DNA of 64,000 bases, from positions 2,728,001-2,792,000 of the forward strand of contig NZ_CP043761.1 in NCBI RefSeq assembly GCF_008386395.1, written 5' to 3'. Position 1 is the first letter of the stretch; every line of letters begins with the position of its first letter. A program made the position numbers and the translations under genes. This stretch comes from Paenibacillus sp. 37. GTDB lineage: Bacteria; Bacillota; Bacilli; Paenibacillales; Paenibacillaceae. Of the stretch, positions 59,496 through 64,000 are shown piece after piece. The notes under the pieces were generated by a model, which was not told where the DNA came from, did not search any database, and saw only the letters and a program-made list of their open reading frames with translations.

Positions 59496-61163
59496 ATGTG
59501 CCACACCATAATACAACTGATCCCCAAGCCTTGGCTATGCTCACTTCAGCATATGGAATACGTAGATCACCATCAATCTCATATCGATAAACGTTTGTTA
59601 TACAGGATGTCGTCCTCCCACTCTATATTTGTTGTAACGTCTGGGAAAGGTTCAATAGTTTGCTCAGATCAGGAATCTCATCATTTGCAAAAAGGAATGA
59701 TTATGTTTGTTCCTGCTGGAACATCCATTAAGGTAGAAGGCTCTCCTTGGACAGAAAGTGAATTGCAGTATTATAAGCTTGATCTGATGATGGCTGGGTT
59801 GAAAGAAGAGACTTCGAACGCTTTGTCTAGTAGAAACATGGAGGAGCAGCAGGAACTTCCCCAAAGTCCAGATTCTCCGACATTATTACCGCTTATTCAA
59901 CTCAGCTACAGTCCGTGGAGTTCCTGTCTGGAAGCCTTGGAACAAATACTACGTCAACAGGTCACTGGCGATTGGCTGGAGCAATGGGAGGTACAGCTTC
60001 GTTTCCAGGAGTGGTTCCGAGCCTTGTTTCGCCAGAGTGTCCCCGAAACAGATGCACCAGATGACCGTGCCCGTCTTCAAAGTTCAATTCGTTATATTGG
60101 CGACCACTATGATCAGACGATAACCGTAGATGAGCTCGCAGCAGATATTGGTCTAACAAGAGCCAGCTACACTCGGCAATTCAAAAAAATCACGGGCAAG
60201 CTCCCGCTTGAATATGTAAATGCGGTTCGGCTGGAGCGCTCGAAGCAACTATTGCAGCTGACGGATGATCGCATCCATGAAATTGCACAGAATGTGGGAT
60301 TTAGCAGCGAGTATTATTTTGGCCGCCGATTTAAGCAATATGCTGGTATTTCACCTGGGTTATACCGCCGTCATCACCGTCAAGAGGTTCGTGTCTTTGC
60401 TCCGTATCTGGAGGACTTTGTGTTGGCTCTTGGCGTAAAACCTGTACTGCAATGCTCCCATCATTCTTGGGGGAGACAGCATTATTTGGGATTGGATGAT
60501 GTACCCGAATTCGATGTAAGCGAGCAGGATGCTCAATTTAATGTGGGCAATATACCGGACTTTATCATGCTGAACAAGGGATATGATCGATGGAATCTGG
60601 ACCGTTTCGAGCAGGTAGCACCTACATTTTACGTAGATCATCTGGGAGAGGACTGGCGCTCCATTTTAAGATCGACAGCCGATGTGTTAGGGAAGGTGAA
60701 TCGGGTTCAAGATGTGATTGGTGCGTATGAGGACAAGGCAATGGAAGCTAAGAGTCGGTTAGCACGTTATATGCGTGGTCAGACGGTAGCTTTTTTGCGT
60801 ATATCTGCTTCTGATATTACTCTCTATGGGGACCAGCAGGGTTACGTTGGCCCTGTAATTTATCAGGATCTTGGATTGATTCCGCATTCCCGTGTGCAGC
60901 AATGGACAAGACACGAGCGGAGGATTTCCATTGGATTGGAGCAGTTAAGTCAACTTGATACGGATCACTTGTTAATTACATTTGACACTGGAAATTCTGC
61001 AAAACCTGGAGATGAGCGCGAACTGCTTGACAGGGACGAATGGAAACGCCTGCCTGCGGTGAAGAGTGGCAATGTGTATGAGGTGGATTTCATGTCGTGG
61101 ATGAACTACGGTGTGATCTCTCATGGGAAGAAGATTGAGGATATACTGCGGTTTATGGCTTGA
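59496..61163 (+). CDS. Btr-like AraC regulator with C-terminal siderophore-binding domain
   Basis: A 555-residue cytoplasmic regulator. The N-terminal AraC cupin-like region spans about 1-180. The double helix-turn-helix at about 190-285 shows ITVDELAADIGLTRASYTRQF and IHEIAQNVGFSSEYYFGRRF. The TroA-like siderophore-binding domain begins near residue 300 (VRVFAPYLEDFVLALGVKPV) and runs to the end, without any signal peptide. This is the architecture of B. subtilis Btr, which senses bacillibactin and activates its uptake genes. AAGGA lies 8 bases before the ATG at 59496. Its ligand domain resembles the SBP just upstream, so both should bind the same siderophore. Confidence 0.9.
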   Translation: MCHTIIQLIPKPWLCSLQHMEYVDHHQSHIDKRLLYRMSSSHSIFVVTSGKGSIVCSDQESHHLQKGMIMFVPAGTSIKVEGSPWTESELQYYKLDLMMAGLKEETSNALSSRNMEEQQELPQSPDSPTLLPLIQLSYSPWSSCLEALEQILRQQVTGDWLEQWEVQLRFQEWFRALFRQSVPETDAPDDRARLQSSIRYIGDHYDQTITVDELAADIGLTRASYTRQFKKITGKLPLEYVNAVRLERSKQLLQLTDDRIHEIAQNVGFSSEYYFGRRFKQYAGISPGLYRRHHRQEVRVFAPYLEDFVLALGVKPVLQCSHHSWGRQHYLGLDDVPEFDVSEQDAQFNVGNIPDFIMLNKGYDRWNLDRFEQVAPTFYVDHLGEDWRSILRSTADVLGKVNRVQDVIGAYEDKAMEAKSRLARYMRGQTVAFLRISASDITLYGDQQGYVGPVIYQDLGLIPHSRVQQWTRHERRISIGLEQLSQLDTDHLLITFDTGNSAKPGDERELLDRDEWKRLPAVKSGNVYEVDFMSWMNYGVISHGKKIEDILRFMA

Positions 61164-61294
61164 GGGATGGGAGCTAAAACTACAAACAAGCTGCTTTCAA
61201 TAATTAAATTAAACTCTAAGCAAAATCAAAAAATGGTCCACTAATCTGATTTACTGTATGATATAGGAAAAATGAACTGGAGAATAGACATCCT

Positions 61295-61612
61295 ATGAAG
61301 AAAAAAATCTGGGCCTCACTTTTAGTAATAGCTGTTATTGGGATGGCCCCTGTTACAGCAATATCAACGACTACGGTCGCCGAATCGCATGAAATTTCGG
61401 GTGAAGATCTTCCTGAAAGCTTACGATATGATTCTAATCATCCAGATGTAATTTATGTGAAGGATTGTGGGGTCTTCGAGAAAGTTGATTCGAGTTTAAT
61501 AGATTACAGTGAAGAAGAAGTTGTGGTAGATGATATACAAAAGGTAACAGATAAAACGAATGTAATTGTTGCTTATGAAGCGATTTACGTCAAAAAAGGT
61601 GAATGGGAATAA
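61295..61612 (+). CDS. Hypothetical secreted protein
   Basis: A 105-residue protein with a Sec signal peptide (MKKKIWASLLVIAVIGMAPV, cleavage near residue 22-30) and an acidic mature part. It has one Cys (VKDCGVF) and a run of Val/Glu (EEEVVVDD). No family is recognised. The start has CTGGAG upstream. It is bounded by a terminator at 61652. Confidence 0.65.
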   Translation: MKKKIWASLLVIAVIGMAPVTAISTTTVAESHEISGEDLPESLRYDSNHPDVIYVKDCGVFEKVDSSLIDYSEEEVVVDDIQKVTDKTNVIVAYEAIYVKKGEWE

Positions 61613-61651
61613 AACATTTGACGTTTGAAGTAAGTGAATACTAAAAAATAT

Positions 61652-61687
61652 GAAGTTCCATCAGCATAGCTGAAGGGGCTTCTTTTT
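61652..61687 (+). terminator. Terminator after the secreted protein gene
   Basis: GAAGTTCC (61652-61659) pairs with GGGGCTTC (61675-61682), with a perfect inner TCAGC/GCTGA stem, then TTTTT. The 220 bases from here to the next gene show a TTGACT -35 candidate near 61808 but no clear -10. Confidence 0.75.
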
Positions 61688-61906
61688 GTTCAATTTGATA
61701 AATGAGTGAATGCAATTGCCAGAATCAGCTTAGATTCATCTCATTTTAGTGTAGCGTTTACAAAAAAACAGGATAACGAGCACAAAATGCAAAAGCGGAT
61801 GTCCTTGACTGAACGATTGTGACATACCATTAGAATGAAGGCTGATCTGTAACGCAGGGATTGAAGTCTTCAAGCATAGCCATGAATGGCGGATGGGAGA
61901 GCTGTA

Positions 61907-64000
61907 ATGACAAAACGGGTAATTCTGTTGGAAGAAGGTACGGCAGAGATGAAGGGGCTAATGGGCAGTATAGGGGCTGATCTTGCAGAACTTATCCATG
62001 CAGGGTGGTCTGTCCCAGCCGGATTTGTGGTCACAACGGAATGCTGTCGCGAGTTCTGTACCCGTCTTGGACATCTTTCCGGTGAAGGAGAGGAAGAGAT
62101 TATTAACGCGATCCGGCATCTGGAACAGCAAACCGGGAAGTTCTTCGGACATTCGGAGAATCCGCTATTACTCGCGGTACGTACGGACCAGGATCGAGCC
62201 TCAGCAACTGCGACACAATCACTGCTCAATGTTGGTCTGAATGATGTTACTGTAGAAGGACTCGCACGTCAAACCGGTGATCGGTTGTATGCACTCCAAT
62301 GTTATTCAGATTACTTAGAGGAATATGGACAGCTGGTATATGCAATTCCGTCTGAATTTTTCACAGAAATATCGAGTCATGTCAAGGGTCGGGATGAAAC
62401 GGAACTTGAATTAACCATTACCGAATTTAAATATTTAATTGAAGCGAAGGGGCGTAACCCTTTTCCTCAAGATGTTCAAATTCAATTCAAAGAAGCAGTA
62501 CGTGCGGTATATCATCCACAGTGTGTTGAAGCATCCAGATCTCAGAAAGAGATCGTGCGTAAATCATATTACATCGCTTCGGAGCAAAGCGCTCCTGTTC
62601 TTATACAGACGATGATACATGGAAAATGTGGAGAATCAAGCGGGACCGGAACAATATATACGTGTAACCCACTTACAGGAGAAAAGGGAATTACAGGACA
62701 ATATGTCCCTACCGGGAACGCGAGCCAAACAGATCACGGCTTGGAGCGTTTAAGGAAAGACCAACCTGAGCTGTACACAAGTTTGCTGGAGATAGGTAGC
62801 CAGTTGGAGACGCATAAGGGAGAAGTGCAGGAAATCACCTTTGTGATTGAATCCGGCGCGTTGTATGTTGTGCAGACCCAGCCCGCCCGATTATCCTCAA
62901 CAGCCACGCTGAGGAGTACTGTGGATTTTGTCCATGAAGGACTCATCACCAAGGAGGATGCACTTCTTCGTATCCAACCTGGGCATATCATGGAAGTGTT
63001 GAAGCGACACTACACAGATTCTAACAGAGAAGTGAGCAATGGACATCTGCCCATACAGATCCAGCCAGTAACTAATGATGAATGTCCAGCTTATAACAAC
63101 TCAGATTCACTTTTATCAGCAGATCTGCAACTACTGCTCAATTGGGCTGATGAAGTGAAAGAGTTGAAGGTACTGGCCAATGTAGATCATCCACAGGATG
63201 CCATGACATCAAGGCTACTAGGGGCTGAGGGAATAGGTCTGTGCCGGACGGAGAACATGCTGTTATCACCTGCGCGGTTACCATTTGTACAAAAAATGAT
63301 CTTGGCAGACAGTGAATCTGAACGCAGGCGTGGTTTGGAGCGTCTGTTGCCGATGCAGCAGTCTGATTTTGAACAGATATTCGAAGCGATGGATGGATAC
63401 CCGGTAACGATACGTTTGCTCGATTCGCCGTTGCATGAACTGCTACCGGATCTGGGAGTGTTGGAGAAACGGCGCGAGTGGTTACAAGCAGAGGAGTGGC
63501 AGGAGCAAAAAGACCATCAGAATGAGCTGGAGGAACTGGAGCGCGTAATTCGCAGAGTCAGTGAATTGCATGAACATAATCCGACATTGGGGCAACAGGC
63601 TTGTCGGCTGAGTACGGTGTTCCCGGAGATTGTTGATATGCAGCTGGAAGCGATTTTCCGCGCAGCTGTGATAGGCATCCGACAAGGATGGTGGGTACGT
63701 CCCGAGATTATGATCCCGCAGATCGGTCATGTGCATGAACTTCAGGTGATGAGAGATCTGGTGGATCATGTAGCGGACCAGGTGCTTGGTGAGGAGAAGC
63801 GGCATTGTCACTATAGAGTGGGGGCGATGATCGAAGCTCCGAGAGCGGCGCTGACGGCGACTCACATTGCTCGCCAGGCTGACTTTTTCTCGTTTGGCAC
63901 GGATGAGCTGACAGAGATGACATTTGGATATAGTCGCCATGAAGCTGAGAAGCGGCTCCTTCTCCTTCAGCGTGATACGGACTCTCGTATGGTAACGAAT
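61907..64000 (+). CDS. Pyruvate phosphate dikinase-like protein lacking the phosphohistidine domain (partial)
   Basis: Incomplete at the right window edge; 698 codons are present without a stop. GGGAGAG lies before the ATG. The N-terminal ATP-grasp part is degenerate: the PPDK nucleotide Lys in GGKGANLAE is Ile22 (GSIGADLAE), and the GEDVVAG region is absent. The SGTGTIYTCNPLTGE stretch is still recognisable. The chain then passes almost directly to the PEP-binding TIM barrel (LLGAEGIGLCRTEN, Cys446-Glu449; RLLDSPLHELLP; GAMIEAPRAAL; FFSFGTDELTEMTFGYSR). The swivelling domain with the GGMTSHAAVVAR His motif is missing, a deficit of about 100 residues. The barrel also has HRG changed to QQA and ND changed to DE. 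A pseudoenzyme or regulator is likely. Confidence 0.82.
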   Translation, partial: MTKRVILLEEGTAEMKGLMGSIGADLAELIHAGWSVPAGFVVTTECCREFCTRLGHLSGEGEEEIINAIRHLEQQTGKFFGHSENPLLLAVRTDQDRASATATQSLLNVGLNDVTVEGLARQTGDRLYALQCYSDYLEEYGQLVYAIPSEFFTEISSHVKGRDETELELTITEFKYLIEAKGRNPFPQDVQIQFKEAVRAVYHPQCVEASRSQKEIVRKSYYIASEQSAPVLIQTMIHGKCGESSGTGTIYTCNPLTGEKGITGQYVPTGNASQTDHGLERLRKDQPELYTSLLEIGSQLETHKGEVQEITFVIESGALYVVQTQPARLSSTATLRSTVDFVHEGLITKEDALLRIQPGHIMEVLKRHYTDSNREVSNGHLPIQIQPVTNDECPAYNNSDSLLSADLQLLLNWADEVKELKVLANVDHPQDAMTSRLLGAEGIGLCRTENMLLSPARLPFVQKMILADSESERRRGLERLLPMQQSDFEQIFEAMDGYPVTIRLLDSPLHELLPDLGVLEKRREWLQAEEWQEQKDHQNELEELERVIRRVSELHEHNPTLGQQACRLSTVFPEIVDMQLEAIFRAAVIGIRQGWWVRPEIMIPQIGHVHELQVMRDLVDHVADQVLGEEKRHCHYRVGAMIEAPRAALTATHIARQADFFSFGTDELTEMTFGYSRHEAEKRLLLLQRDTDSRMVTN

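Noticed and set aside
1..64000. CRISPR arrays, insertion sequences, prophage or tRNA genes
   Set aside because: No regularly spaced repeats, transposase or integrase motifs, or cloverleaf sequences were seen.

Overview
The window looks like chromosomal DNA of a low-to-mid GC, spore-forming Firmicute, most probably Paenibacillus. The reasons are the strong GGAGG ribosome binding sites, perfect Bacillus-type Fur boxes, and the family content: CYP102A, LutABC, HxlAB/HxlR, DUF3243 and DUF2500 proteins, YesM/YesN two-component pairs, AraC-SBP sensors and many paralogous sugar regulators. This is inferred from gene content only. I see no rRNA, tRNA, phage, insertion sequence or CRISPR.

Layout. 1-7 kb: a thioredoxin-reductase-like flavoenzyme, small hypothetical proteins, haem O synthase (ctaB), a TPR protein, and a divergent LysR/EamA pair. 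7-11 kb: a LacI regulator and a GH2 beta-mannosidase that share operator-like half-sites. 11-15.9 kb: the most striking unit, a co-directional operon for a secreted Met-rich protein, an OmpR-type response regulator, an intramembrane-type histidine kinase, CcdA, a TlpA-like thioredoxin lipoprotein and an MsrA-MsrB lipoprotein. It reads as an extracytoplasmic methionine-oxidation scavenging and repair system. 16-18 kb: an AraC regulator fused in frame to a siderophore-binding lipoprotein, with a perfect Fur box upstream and another inside the gene. 18-25 kb: secreted metzincin plus lipoprotein, a degenerate SRAP protein, an Old Yellow Enzyme, DeoR, OsmC, DUF2062, an AEC carrier and a lactonase.

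26-37 kb: ribulose monophosphate formaldehyde detoxification (hxlA, hxlB, hxlR), oligoendopeptidase F, DUF2500, rhamnulokinase with a DeoR regulator, lutABC for lactate oxidation, and a glutathione peroxidase with a PerR-like box. Two copies of a roughly 165-nt structured intergenic repeat lie at 28.2 and 33.5 kb. 37.7-40.9 kb: a self-sufficient CYP102A fatty-acid hydroxylase. 42-52 kb, minus strand: a YesMN two-component system, a sugar ABC importer without its ATPase, a toroidal glycoside hydrolase, and a Gfo/Idh dehydrogenase divergent from an AraC regulator. 52-58 kb: RidA, GNAT, a broken aminoglycoside-phosphotransferase-like gene, then a 740-aa methyltransferase, a histidine phosphatase, a DEDDh exonuclease and a small protein. 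58-61 kb: a Fur-controlled siderophore-binding lipoprotein and a Btr-like AraC-SBP sensor with a matching ligand domain. The right end holds a partial pyruvate phosphate dikinase homologue without its phosphohistidine domain.

The genes mostly form small self-contained units, each with its own regulator and terminator. Two themes recur: extracytoplasmic oxidative or electrophile defence (Msr operon, GPx, OYE, OsmC, Hxl) and regulated scavenging of sugars and iron. Operator, promoter and terminator calls come from reading inverted repeats by eye and have not been tested by folding or alignment.
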